From Streptomyces phaeolivaceus (GTDB lineage Bacteria; Actinomycetota; Actinomycetes; Streptomycetales; Streptomycetaceae), in the NCBI RefSeq assembly GCF_009184865.1, contig NZ_CP045096.1:2170001-2234000 (forward strand): a stretch of 64,000 nt of DNA. Reading direction: 5' to 3'. The position numbers and the translations under genes are program-made. The notes under the pieces were generated by a model. The model did not search any database, was not told where the DNA came from, and was given only the letters and a program-made list of their open reading frames with translations. Positions 25,403 through 34,788 of the stretch are shown here, in pieces (position 1 is the first letter of the stretch; each line of letters opens with the position of its first letter).

Positions 25403-26130
25403 GCGGAGCGACCCGTGCCGAGTACTGCGTGATCGCCTGCGCCGAGGCCTGGCGCGGTGCCGGGGAGATCCTCGCCAGCCCGATGGGGCTCGTCCCGTCG
25501 CTGGGCGCGCGCCTCGCCAAACGCACCTTCGCGCCGGAGCTGCTGCTGACCGACGGCGAGGCGCTGCTCGTCGGTCTCGACGGCACCGTGGAGGGCTGGC
25601 TGCCCTACCGGCGGCATCTGGCCCTGGTCACCGGCGGCCGACGGCACGTGATGATGGGCGCGAGCCAGCTCGACCGGTACGGCAACCAGAACATCTCCTG
25701 CGTCGGCGACTGGGCGAAACCGCGGCGGCAGCTGCTCGGGGTGCGGGGTGCCCCGGTCAACACCCTGAACAATCCGACCAGTTACTGGGTGCCGAGGCAC
25801 TCCCGGCGGGTCTTCGTCGAGCGGGTCGACATGGTGTGCGGGGTCGGCTACGACCGGGTGGCCGAGCATCCGGCCGCCGCCCGCTTCCACCACCTCCCCC
25901 GGGTCGTGTCCGACCTCGGTGTGTTCGACTTCGAGACGCCCGACCGCACGATGCGGCTGGCCTCGCTGCACCCGGGCGTCACGGTCGAGCAGGTCGGGGA
26001 GGCCACCGGCTTCGCCCTCGCCGTCCCGGACGAGGTGCCGTACACCCGGGAGCCGACCGGGGCCGAGCTGCGGCTGATCCGCGAGGTGATCGATCCGGAG
26101 AACACCCGCGCGCGCGAAGTCCAGGGCTGA
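25399..26130 (+). CDS. ipdB: IpdB-like COCHEA-CoA ring-opening hydrolase, beta subunit
   Basis: Beta subunit partner of IpdA, 243 residues, CoA-transferase fold. Matches remembered IpdB over its whole length: TRAEYCVIACAEAWRGAGEI, FAPELLLTDGEALL, VMMGASQLDRYGNQNIS, LLGVRGAPVNTLNNPTSYWV, VVSDLGVFDFETPDRTMRLA and SLHPGVTVEQV, ending with IREVIDPENTRARE. Four-base overlap with ipdA indicates a coupled heteromer. Confidence 0.91.
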   Translation: MSGATRAEYCVIACAEAWRGAGEILASPMGLVPSLGARLAKRTFAPELLLTDGEALLVGLDGTVEGWLPYRRHLALVTGGRRHVMMGASQLDRYGNQNISCVGDWAKPRRQLLGVRGAPVNTLNNPTSYWVPRHSRRVFVERVDMVCGVGYDRVAEHPAAARFHHLPRVVSDLGVFDFETPDRTMRLASLHPGVTVEQVGEATGFALAVPDEVPYTREPTGAELRLIREVIDPENTRAREVQG

Positions 26131-26171
26131 CAGGAGCGGACACGACCGGCGGACAAGAAAGTGAGTGACTG

Positions 26172-27221
26172 ATGCAGACCGCTCTCACCCGGCTCGTCGG
26201 TGTCCGCCATCCGATCGTGCAGACCGGCATGGGCTGGGTGGCCGGCCCCCGGCTTGTCTCCGCCACGGCGAACGCGGGCGCGCTCGGCATCCTGGCCTCC
26301 GCGACGATGACTCCGCAGCAACTCCGGGACGCCGTAAGGGAGGTGCGGTCCCGTACGGACGGCGCGCCCTTCGGGGTGAATCTGCGGGCCGACGCGGGGG
26401 ACGCCCGGGAGCGGGTGCGGATCATCGTCGAGGAGGGCGTCCGGGTGGCGTCGTTCGCGCTGGCGCCGTCCAGGGAACTGATCGCCGAACTCAAGGACGC
26501 GGGCGTGGTCGTGATCCCGTCCGTCGGTGCCCGGCGGCACGCCGAGAAGGTGGCGGCCTGGGGTGCGGACGCGGTGGTCGTGCAGGGCGGCGAGGGCGGC
26601 GGGCACACCGGGGAGGTGGCGACGACCGTGCTGCTGCCGCAGGTCGTGGATGCCGTCGACATCCCCGTCGTCGCCGCCGGTGGCTTCCACGACGGGCGCG
26701 GGCTGGTGGCGGCGCTGGCGTTCGGGGCGGCCGGGGTGGCGATGGGCACCCGGTTCCTGCTCACCTCGGACTCGACGGTGCCCGACGCGGTGAAGGCCCG
26801 CTATCTGGCGGCCACGGTCAAGGAGGTCACCGTCACCAGGGCCGTGGACGGGCTGCCGCACCGGATGCTCCGCACGGAGTTCGTGAGCGCGCTGGAGGCG
26901 TCCGGCCGGGCGCGCGCCCTGCTGCACGCCGTGCGCCACGCAGCCGGCTTCCGGCGGCTGTCGGGGCTCACCTGGCGCCGGATGGTCCACGACGGCCTCG
27001 CGCTACGGCACGGCAAGGACCTCACCTGGAGTCAGGTCCTGCTCGCCGCCAACACGCCCATGCTGCTGAGGTCCGCGATGGTGGACGGCCGTACGGACCT
27101 CGGGGTGATGGCGGCCGGGCAGGTCGCCGGGGTGATCGACGACCTGCCGTCGTGCGCGGAGCTGGTGGAACGGATCATGAAGGAGGCGGACGACGTGCGC
27201 GAGCGTCTCGGCGGCGCCTGA
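26172..27221 (+). CDS. ipdC: IpdC-like flavin reductase of the nitronate monooxygenase fold
   Basis: FMN-dependent TIM-barrel protein, 349 residues, annotated generically as nitronate monooxygenase but closest to IpdC (Rv3553), which acts on the CoA ester of the hydrindane intermediate before ring D opening. Landmarks: HPIVQTGMGWVAGPRLVSAT, FGVNLRADA, VIPSVGARRHAEKVAAWGAD, VQGGEGGGHTGEVATTVLLP, AAGGFHDGRGL and MGTRFLLTSDSTVP. Start ATG 26172; 41 bases after ipdB, last gene of the rightward set. No fdxB ferredoxin gene follows, unlike in Mycobacterium. Confidence 0.9.
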   Translation: MQTALTRLVGVRHPIVQTGMGWVAGPRLVSATANAGALGILASATMTPQQLRDAVREVRSRTDGAPFGVNLRADAGDARERVRIIVEEGVRVASFALAPSRELIAELKDAGVVVIPSVGARRHAEKVAAWGADAVVVQGGEGGGHTGEVATTVLLPQVVDAVDIPVVAAGGFHDGRGLVAALAFGAAGVAMGTRFLLTSDSTVPDAVKARYLAATVKEVTVTRAVDGLPHRMLRTEFVSALEASGRARALLHAVRHAAGFRRLSGLTWRRMVHDGLALRHGKDLTWSQVLLAANTPMLLRSAMVDGRTDLGVMAAGQVAGVIDDLPSCAELVERIMKEADDVRERLGGA

Positions 27222-27240
27222 GGCTCAGCGCCCGCCGACC

Positions 27241-27302
27241 GTCACCGCCGCCCGGTGGCCGTCACCGCCGCCCGGCCGACCGTCACAGCCGCTCGATGAT
27301 CG

Positions 27303-27320
<18 letters not shown>
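27241..27320. repeat. 20-bp tandem units at the fadA6 3' end
   Basis: CGTCACAGCCGCTCGATGAT is present twice in tandem (27281-27300, 27301-27320); the second copy contains the thiolase stop and last codons. Two further diverged 20-bp units starting GTCACCGCCGCCCGG occupy 27241-27280. The array fills the gap between convergent ipdC and fadA6. Confidence 0.85.
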
Positions 27321-28460
<1,140 letters not shown>

Positions 28461-28486
28461 GGCAACTCCCCTGACGTCAAAGGTGC

Positions 28487-28542
28487 TTCATGTGCGGCTC
28501 TTCATGTGCGGCTCCGCGTGTGCGGCTCCGCGTGTGCCTGCT
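28487..28542. repeat. 14-bp tandem repeats between fadA6 and kstR2
   Basis: Units TTCATGTGCGGCTC at 28487-28500 and 28501-28514, then CGCGTGTGCGGCTC at 28515-28528 and a partial fourth copy to 28542. The regulator's stop codon (28502-28504) lies inside unit two, so its last residues (HAEPHTRSRT) come from the array. Confidence 0.8.
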
Positions 28543-29158
28543 GCTCGTCCCGTACGGCGATCCCGTCCAGGACCATCGACAGGTACTGCCGGGCGATCTC
28601 CTCCGGGCTGTACCGTCCGTTCGGCCGATACCAGGAGGCGGCGACCCAGACGGTGTCGCGCACGAACCGGTAGGTGACCCTCGTGTCGAGGTCGGCCCGG
28701 AACTCCTTGACGGCGACCCCGCGTTCCAGCGTGGACAGCCATGCCTTCTCGAACTTGGTCTGGGACGCGTCGAGGAACAGGAACCGGTCCTGCGCCACGA
28801 GCTGCTTGGCCTCGTTCTGGTAGATCTCGACGGCGGGGCGGTGCCGGTCGATGGCCCGGAACGACTCGACGACCAGTGCCTCGAAGGTCACCCGGGGGCT
28901 CAGCCCGGCGTCCAGGACGGCGTCGTAGGCCTCCCAGAGCTCGTCGAGGAAGGTCCGCAGGATCTCCTCCAGCATCGCGTCCTTGGACTCGAAGTAGTAG
29001 TAGAGGCTGCCCGCGAGCATGCCCGCATCGTCCGCGATCCTGCGGACGGTCGTGGCGGTGTACCCCACGGCGGCGAAGACGTTGGCGGCCTTGTCGAGGA
29101 GTTCACGGCGACGGGCGGGCGCGGCGACGGGCGCCAGGGGCTTCTTCTTGGTGGGCAC
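28502..29158 (-). CDS. kstR2: KstR2-like TetR repressor
   Basis: TetR-family DNA-binding repressor, 218 residues. The N-terminal HTH (about residues 18-62) reads ELLDKAANVFAAVGYTATTV, RRIADDAGMLAGSLYYYFES, and the ligand domain IDRHRPAVEIYQNEAKQLVA and YRFVRDTVWVAASWYRPNG, both close to mycobacterial KstR2, which responds to HIP-CoA. GTG 29158 starts 15 bases after ipdF. It is encoded inside the set it should control and next to five copies of a KstR2-like operator, so autoregulation is likely. The C-terminal ten residues are repeat-derived. Confidence 0.88.
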   Translation of the reverse strand: MPTKKKPLAPVAAPARRRELLDKAANVFAAVGYTATTVRRIADDAGMLAGSLYYYFESKDAMLEEILRTFLDELWEAYDAVLDAGLSPRVTFEALVVESFRAIDRHRPAVEIYQNEAKQLVAQDRFLFLDASQTKFEKAWLSTLERGVAVKEFRADLDTRVTYRFVRDTVWVAASWYRPNGRYSPEEIARQYLSMVLDGIAVRDEQQAHAEPHTRSRT

Positions 29159-29172
29159 GCTGTTCGTTGTCC

Positions 29173-29961
29173 TTACGGGTGCTGGTTGCTGACGGAGACG
29201 ATCTCACCCGTCATGTACGAGGAGTAGCCGGAGGCCAGGAAGACGATCACATTGGCCACCTCCCAGGGTTCGGCGTGCCGCCCGAAGGCCTCCCGCGCGG
29301 TCAGTTCCTCCAGCAGCTCCGGGGTGGTGACCTTCACGAGGTGCGGGTGCAGGGCGAGGCTCGGCGACACGGCGTTGACCCGGACCCCGTACTCGGCCGC
29401 CTCCACGGCCGCGCACCTGGTCAGCGCCATCACGCCCGCCTTCGCCGCAGCGTAGTGCGCCTGGCCGGCCTGGGCGCGCCAGCCGACGACGGAGGCGTTG
29501 TTGACGATCACCCCGCCGCCGCTCTCCCGCATCAGCCGCAGAGCCGCCCGGGTGCACCGGAACGTGCCGTTCAGGGTCACGTCCAGCACCTTGGACCACT
29601 GCTCGTCGGTCATGTCGACGACGTGCGAAGTGCCGCCCAGACCCGCGTTGTTGACGACGATGTCGAGCCGCCCGTGCAGCCGGCCCGCCGCCTCGAACAG
29701 CGCCCGTACCTGATCCTCGTCGGTGACGTCGCACGGCACCGCCCGCACGGACTCCGCCCCGAACTCCTCGGCCAGCTCGGTCCTGCACTCCTTGAGTCGG
29801 CGCGTGTGGGCGTCGCTGATCAGGACGCGCGCGCCCTCCTCCAGGAAGCGTCGCGCGGTCGCTCCGCCGATGCCCGCGCCGGCCGCCGCGGTGATGACGG
29901 CGGTGCGGCCGGTGAGGAGGCCATGGGCGGGGAGGTACGCCGGAGTCTCGACGTTGCTCAT
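29173..29961 (-). CDS. ipdF: IpdF-like short-chain dehydrogenase
   Basis: SDR-family oxidoreductase, 262 residues; IpdF (Rv3559c) oxidises the 5-hydroxyl of the hydrindane CoA ester. Motifs: HGLLTGRTAVITAAAGAGIG (cofactor site), NNAGLGG, NNASVVGWRAQAGQAHYAAAK with the catalytic Ser and YxxxK, and the ending SGYSSYMTGEIVSVSNQHP that I recall as characteristic of IpdF. ATG 29961 directly abuts the operator array; first gene of the leftward set. Confidence 0.88.
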   Translation of the reverse strand: MSNVETPAYLPAHGLLTGRTAVITAAAGAGIGGATARRFLEEGARVLISDAHTRRLKECRTELAEEFGAESVRAVPCDVTDEDQVRALFEAAGRLHGRLDIVVNNAGLGGTSHVVDMTDEQWSKVLDVTLNGTFRCTRAALRLMRESGGGVIVNNASVVGWRAQAGQAHYAAAKAGVMALTRCAAVEAAEYGVRVNAVSPSLALHPHLVKVTTPELLEELTAREAFGRHAEPWEVANVIVFLASGYSSYMTGEIVSVSNQHP

Positions 29962-29974
29962 GCGGGCACGCTAA

Positions 29975-30057
29975 CCTACCAAACACTTGTTAGGGAAGGT
30001 CTAACGTTTGGCAGGCGTCGACCAAACGTTTGTCAGCCCTCCCAAACGTTTGTCAGG
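29975..30057. promoter_or_regulatory. array of four phased KstR2-type operators
   Basis: Four related palindromic sites fill the 113-bp divergent gap between ipdF and ipdE1. Ten-base cores: CAAACACTTG (29980-29989), CTAACGTTTG (30001-30010), CAAACGTTTG (30023-30032) and CAAACGTTTG (30043-30052), each followed by T/G-T/C-AG-G/C. Cores are spaced 21, 22 and 20 bp, about two helical turns, so repressors would sit on one face. Site 1 (ACCAAACACTTGTT, 29978-29991) matches the mycobacterial KstR2 consensus AnCAAGnnCTTGnT at 9 of 10 fixed positions. Promoter elements are presumably embedded but I cannot fix them. Confidence 0.78.
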
Positions 30058-30074
30058 CGAAAGAGGGACCCCCC

Positions 30075-31214
30075 ATGGACCTCACCCATTCCCCCTCCGA
30101 CGAGGCCTTCCGCGCCGAGGCCCGCGCCTGGCTGCGCGCCCATGTCCCGTCCGAGCGGCTCCCCTCCCTGGAGACGGAGGAGGGCTTCGCCGCCCACCGC
30201 GTCTGGGAGGCGGAACTGGCCGCCGACCGCTGGTCGGTGGTGAACTGGCCGGCCGAGTACGGCGGCCGGGACGCGGACCTGTGGCGTTGGCTGGTCTTCG
30301 AGGAGGAGTACTACGCGGCGGGCGCCCCGGGCCGGGTCGTCCAGAACGGTGTCAGCCTCCTCGCGCCCACCCTCTTCGACCACGGCACGCGGGAGCAACG
30401 GGCGCGGGTGCTGCCCCCGATGGCCTCCGGCGAGGTGGTCTGGGCCCAGGCCTGGTCGGAGCCGGAGGCCGGGTCCGACCTCGCCGCGCTCACCTCCAGG
30501 GCGGTGCGCACGGCCGGGGGCTGGCTGCTGTCCGGTCAGAAGACCTGGTCGTCACGGGCGGCCTTCGCGGACCGGGCGTTCGGCCTGTTCCGCAGCGAGC
30601 CGGGCACCCCGAAGCCGCACCAGGGCCTCACCTACCTGATGTTCGACCTGCGCGCGCCAGGGGTGACGGTCCGTCCGATCGGCCGCCTCGACGGCAGGCC
30701 CGCCTTCGCCGAACTCTTCCTCGACGAGGTGTTCGTCCCGGACGAGGACGTCATCGGCGAGCCCGGCCGGGGCTGGCGGATCGCCATGTCCGCCACCGGC
30801 AGCGAACGCGGCCTGATGCTCCGCTCCCCGGGCCGCTTCCTGGCCTCCGCGGACCGGCTGCTCGCCCTGTGGCACGCCCAGGGCAGCCCGGCCTCCGCAC
30901 ACGACCGGGTGGCCGACGCGCTGATCGGCGCCCGCGCCTACCAGCTCTTCACCCACGCCGCCGCCTCCCGGCTGATGGAGGGCGCACCGGCCGGCCCCGA
31001 GTCCAGCCTCAACAAGGTCTTCTGGTCCGAGTACGACATCGCCCTGCACGAAACGGCGCTCGAACTGCTCGGCGAGGAGGGCGGGGCGGCGGACACCGAC
31101 TGGTCCGAGGGCTATGTCTTCTCCCTGGCGGGCCCGATCTACGCGGGCACCAACGAGATCCAGCGCGACATCATCGCCGAGCGCCTCCTCGGCCTGCCGA
31201 AGGGCCGCCGCTGA
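30075..31214 (+). CDS. ipdE1: IpdE1-like acyl-CoA dehydrogenase subunit (FadE30 type)
   Basis: Flavin acyl-CoA dehydrogenase subunit, 379 residues, of the heteromeric steroid type: in Mycobacterium IpdE1-IpdE2 desaturates the 5-hydroxy hydrindane CoA ester. Visible: DRWSVVNWPAEYGGRDADLW, WAQAWSEPEAGSDLAALTSR (FAD/substrate region), LDEVFVPDEDVIGEPGRGW, and the C-terminal AGPIYAGTNEIQRDIIAERL. ATG 30075 follows AAGAGGGA at a good distance, 17 bases after the last operator. It overlaps ipdE2 by one base (TGATG). Confidence 0.88.
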   Translation: MDLTHSPSDEAFRAEARAWLRAHVPSERLPSLETEEGFAAHRVWEAELAADRWSVVNWPAEYGGRDADLWRWLVFEEEYYAAGAPGRVVQNGVSLLAPTLFDHGTREQRARVLPPMASGEVVWAQAWSEPEAGSDLAALTSRAVRTAGGWLLSGQKTWSSRAAFADRAFGLFRSEPGTPKPHQGLTYLMFDLRAPGVTVRPIGRLDGRPAFAELFLDEVFVPDEDVIGEPGRGWRIAMSATGSERGLMLRSPGRFLASADRLLALWHAQGSPASAHDRVADALIGARAYQLFTHAAASRLMEGAPAGPESSLNKVFWSEYDIALHETALELLGEEGGAADTDWSEGYVFSLAGPIYAGTNEIQRDIIAERLLGLPKGRR

Positions 31215-32224
31215 TGCGCTTCCTCCTGGACACCGAGCAGCGGGCGTTCGCCGGGTCGCTGGACGCCATGCTGACGGCCGCCGACACCCCGTCCGTCGTA
31301 CGGGCCTGGGGGCGCGGGGAGCATGGGCCGGGGCGCGCGTTGTGGTCGCGTCTGGCCAAGGCCGGCGTCTTCGCGCTGGCGGCGCCGGAGACGTACGACG
31401 GGGTCGGCCCGCTCCCCGTCGAACTGGCCGTCGCCTTCGTGGAGTTGGGGCGGCACGCGGTGCCGGGCCCGCTCGTGGAGACGGTGACGGCGGCGGTGCT
31501 GCTGGCCGGCCTGGAGGACCCGGGCCCGGCCGAGCGGCTGCTTCCGGCGCTGGTGTCGGGGGAGGCCATGGCCACGGTGGCCCCCGGGCCGGGGTCGTAC
31601 GCGCTGGACGGCGACGCGGCGACGACCCGTCTCTCGCTCGATCCGGACACGGGCGGACTGCGCCTCTCCCCCGGCCACGGCCCGGTCCGCCCCTCCCTGG
31701 ACCCGGCCCGCCGCCCGACCCCGCTCTCCCCCGGCGGCGAACTCCTCGCCACACACCCGCCCGCCCTCGCCCACGCCCTCGTCTGGGCCCGCCTCGCGGT
31801 CGCCGCGCAGGCCCTCGGCCTCGGACTCGCGCTCCTGGACCGGACGGTGGCGTACGTCGGGCAGCGCACCCAGTTCGGGGTGCCCATCGGCTCGTTCCAG
31901 GCGGTGAAGCACCGGCTGGCGGACGCCAAGGTGGCCCTGGAGTTCGCGCGCCCCCTGGTGTTCGGGGCGGCGGTCACGCTGGACCCGGCGGATGTGGCGG
32001 CGGCCAAGGTGACGGCGTGCGAGGCGGCGTACGCGACGGCGCGCACGGCGCTCCAACTGCACGGCGCGATCGGCTACACGGCGGAGTACGACCTGTCGCT
32101 CTGGCTGACCAAGGCCACCGCGCTGCGGACGGTGTGGGGCAGCCCCGGTGAGTGCCGCGGCACGGTGCTCGCCGCCGCCGCGCGCCGGAGCGCGGCCCTC
32201 AATGCCGATGACCGCCGCCGGTGA
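31214..32224 (+). CDS. ipdE2: IpdE2-like acyl-CoA dehydrogenase subunit
   Basis: Shorter, diverged acyl-CoA dehydrogenase subunit, 336 residues, as expected for the partner in alpha2beta2 steroid dehydrogenases. N-terminal FLLDTEQRAFAGSLDAMLTA and FVELGRHAVPGPLVETVTAA, then C-terminal YVGQRTQFGVPIGSFQAVKH and LQLHGAIGYTAEYDLSLWLT, where the last block holds residues that usually bind FAD. The middle beta domain is reduced. Translation is coupled to ipdE1. The tail overlaps the convergent qcrB remnant by 26 bases. Confidence 0.86.
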   Translation: MRFLLDTEQRAFAGSLDAMLTAADTPSVVRAWGRGEHGPGRALWSRLAKAGVFALAAPETYDGVGPLPVELAVAFVELGRHAVPGPLVETVTAAVLLAGLEDPGPAERLLPALVSGEAMATVAPGPGSYALDGDAATTRLSLDPDTGGLRLSPGHGPVRPSLDPARRPTPLSPGGELLATHPPALAHALVWARLAVAAQALGLGLALLDRTVAYVGQRTQFGVPIGSFQAVKHRLADAKVALEFARPLVFGAAVTLDPADVAAAKVTACEAAYATARTALQLHGAIGYTAEYDLSLWLTKATALRTVWGSPGECRGTVLAAAARRSAALNADDRRR

Positions 32225-32799
32225 TCTCCCGGTACTCCTCGACCGTCGGCTTGGGGATCCGCGTCCCGGGCCCGAACATGGCGCGGGCGAGCCGCGCCCG
32301 TACCCGGTCGACGGGCCCGACCCGCCGCCGCACCCCGTTCGCGTCGACGACCGGCCCGATCTCGTACGGCGGTTCCTGCTCGTGCCGGGTCAGCGTGAAC
32401 AACTGCGCCTGGGTGAGCGGCTCGTGGACCTCGACGTACTCGCCGTGCGGAAGCCGTTCGACGATGCCGGTCTCGCGGCCGTGCAGCACCTTGTCGCGGT
32501 CGCGGCGTTGCAGGCCCGGACAGATCCGCCTGGTGACGACGAAGGCGAGGACGGGCACCACGAAGAAGCCGACGCGGACGAACCAGGTGATGGCGTTGTT
32601 GGAGAGATGGAGATGGGTGGCGACGATGTCGTTGCCGCCGCCGATCAGCAGGACGCCGTAGAGGCTGAGCCAGGCGACGCCCATCTCGCCGAGCATGAAG
32701 GACCAGTGGTCCGGGGAACACCTTGCGCAGATTGGCCTTGGCGATCCCGTGCGGCCCGAGCCGCCCGTCGGGCCAGTCCGCGACCCGCTCCCCACCCAC
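32199..32799 (-). pseudogene. cytochrome b (QcrB) remnant: internal deletion plus frameshift
   Basis: Fragment of a cytochrome bc1 complex cytochrome b paralogue. The 5' part encodes ERVADWPDGRLG and AKANLRKVFP, the QcrB N-terminus; after one extra base in the C-run near 32712-32716 the frame switches to PDHWSFMLGE, the next residues of QcrB. The sequence then jumps to the protein's end: LSLYGVLLIGGGNDIVATHL, NNAITWFVRVGFFVVP, RRICPGLQRRDRDKVLHGRE and LPHGEYVEVHEPL. The heme-binding helices in between are absent (roughly 300 residues by comparison with QcrB). It cannot be a working cytochrome b. A shortened membrane protein that is still used is the alternative if the frameshift is a sequence error. 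Confidence 0.65.
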
Positions 32800-32876
32800 G
32801 CGAAGCCCTCCCCTCGGCCTCCCTCAGAGTGGCACGCACACCCGGTGATGCAAATGGGGCCCACTCCCCACTTCTT

Positions 32877-33604
32877 TCACCGGGGCGGCGGAACAATCCC
32901 TTCCGCCCGAGCCGCCCGCAGCCACAGCGGGAACTCGCCCAGCAGCCGGTCGTACAACTCCCCGTCGGACACGGCCCTCGGATCCGAACCGGCGTGAAAG
33001 AACCCGGCGTTGTCGACGACCCGCTTCCCCGGCACGGCCAACTCGTCGAGCCTGCGCAGGAAGTCGAACTGCTTGCCGTGCGGGTCGCCGAAGCCGATGA
33101 ACTGCCAGAAGAGGGGAGGTGGGCCGCCTTGCACATGTACCGCTCGGCGGCGAGTCTGCTGGTCGGACCGCCGTCCGTCTGGAACACCACGAACGCCGGG
33201 TCCTCGGCACCGCAGTCGAGGTAGTGGTCGATGACGGCGTCCATCGCCAGGTGGTAGTTGGTCTGCCCCATGTGCCCCAGCCCGCCGACGATCCGCCCGA
33301 TCCGGCCGTGGTGATCGGCGAGCCCGATCTCCGTGACCGCGTCGATCCCGGTGGAGAAGAAGACGACCGGCACGCTCCCGTCGTCGTCGAGCTGTGCCGA
33401 CAGCCCGAGCACACGATCGGCGAGAGCCTGCACACTGCCGTCCTTGTAGTACGGACGCATGGAACCGCTGTGGTCGACCACGAGATAGACAGCGGCCCGC
33501 TGCCCCTTCAACCCGTGCTTGTCGAGAGAGACCCCGGCGGCCTTGTACAGGTCCACCAACGCGGGGGCGGTCTCCCGCACCTTGCTGAGACTGATCGCGG
33601 ACAT
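32877..33604 (-). pseudogene. VWA-domain protein interrupted by a one-base frameshift
   Basis: Von Willebrand factor A domain protein of the tellurium-resistance-associated type. The first part, from ATG 33604 behind GGAGG, encodes [20 protein letters not shown], the MIDAS motif [25 protein letters not shown] and [11 protein letters not shown]. At about 33113-33119 a C-run is one base short; the family sequence resumes in the next frame with [20 protein letters not shown] and [13 protein letters not shown], ending at 32877. About 240 residues if repaired. Either a recent inactivation or a base-calling error in a C-run. Confidence 0.75.
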
Positions 33605-33745
33605 GGGGCCTCCTGACACCGAAGCGCGACGGAGCTCCCGAGGCTAGGGCACTCCCCCTCCCCGCCCACTCCCCCTCGTTCGCTATTTTGTTCGCCGCCG
33701 TCCTCACCGGCTCGTCATCAGCCCCGCACCCACAAGGAGCCGGCC

Positions 33746-34675
33746 GTGGAACCCGAGTCCCCGTCGTCGCCCGAGCCCGCCGTCACCACCTGCTATCGCC
33801 ACCCGAAAGTGGAGTCGTACGTCCGCTGCACCCGCTGCGAGCGGTTCATCTGCCCGGACTGCATGCGGGACGCGGCCGTGGGCCACCAGTGCCCGGAGTG
33901 CGTGAAGGAGGGCGCGAGAACGATCCGCCAGGCCCGCACGGCCTTCGGCGGCCGGATCTCCACGGTCCCCCTGGTGACGTACGTCCTCATCGGCCTGAAC
34001 GTCGTCGCCTACGTCGCCGAACTCCTCCGCCCGTCCATCGTGGACGACTTCGCCATGCTGGGCCGCGGCCTGCTCGGCCCGGACGGCCTCCACTACATCT
34101 GGCAGAGCAACCACCCGTCCGACTTCCGGCTCGAAGGCGTGATCGACGGCGAGTGGTACCGCCTGATCACCGGCGCCTTCCTCCATCTCCCGCCCACCGG
34201 GGGCACGTTCGGCATCCTCCACATCGTGATGAACATGGTCACGCTGTGGAACGTGGGCCGTGTGGTGGAGGCCCAACTCGGCCGCGCCCGCTACCTGACC
34301 CTGTACCTGCTCTCCGCCCTCGGCGGCTCCGTACTCGTCCTCCTCCTCGACCCGGACGGCAACACGGTCGGCGCCTCCGGCGCGATCTTCGGCGTCTGCA
34401 CGGCGTACTACGTCCTGGCCCGCCGCCTCGGCGCCGACCCCGCCGGCATCAACCGCTTCATGGCGGGCCTGCTGGTGTGGCTGATCATCTCGGCGGTCGT
34501 CACGTCCTGGCAGGGCCACCTCGGAGGCCTGCTGACGGGCGGACTCGTGGCCCTCGGCTTCGCCTACGCACCCCGGGACCGACGACGGGCCCTGGCACAG
34601 GCGGGGGCGTGCGTCGCGGTGCTCGCGCTGTTGGTGGTGCTGGCGGTGGCGGGGGTCGTGGCGATGACGGGCTAG
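33746..34675 (+). CDS. rhomboid-family intramembrane serine protease with N-terminal zinc finger
   Basis: Membrane protease that cleaves transmembrane substrates; 309 residues. Residues about 15-55 form a Cys/His zinc-binding B-box-like segment (CYRHP, CTRC, CPDCM, CPEC). The rhomboid core follows with six to seven helices: HIVMNM (oxyanion side), nucleophile Ser in VGASGAIFG, and the catalytic His in [11 protein letters not shown]. Start GTG 33746 with AAGGAG upstream. Stand-alone; no obvious substrate gene nearby. Confidence 0.93.
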   Translation: MEPESPSSPEPAVTTCYRHPKVESYVRCTRCERFICPDCMRDAAVGHQCPECVKEGARTIRQARTAFGGRISTVPLVTYVLIGLNVVAYVAELLRPSIVDDFAMLGRGLLGPDGLHYIWQSNHPSDFRLEGVIDGEWYRLITGAFLHLPPTGGTFGILHIVMNMVTLWNVGRVVEAQLGRARYLTLYLLSALGGSVLVLLLDPDGNTVGASGAIFGVCTAYYVLARRLGADPAGINRFMAGLLVWLIISAVVTSWQGHLGGLLTGGLVALGFAYAPRDRRRALAQAGACVAVLALLVVLAVAGVVAMTG

Positions 34676-34788
34676 GGCCCAGGGGGGCATCGGCCCGCGC
34701 CCCTTTCGGTGTGGTGCTCAACGTACGCCGCAGGCCGGACACTTCTGGAATCATGTCGGTGATCGGCACGTCGGCGAGGGAGTTACGG

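Noticed and set aside
26172..27221. Nitroalkane-detoxifying nitronate monooxygenase
   Set aside because: The fold is shared, but sequence blocks and neighbours fit IpdC of the steroid-ring pathway much better.
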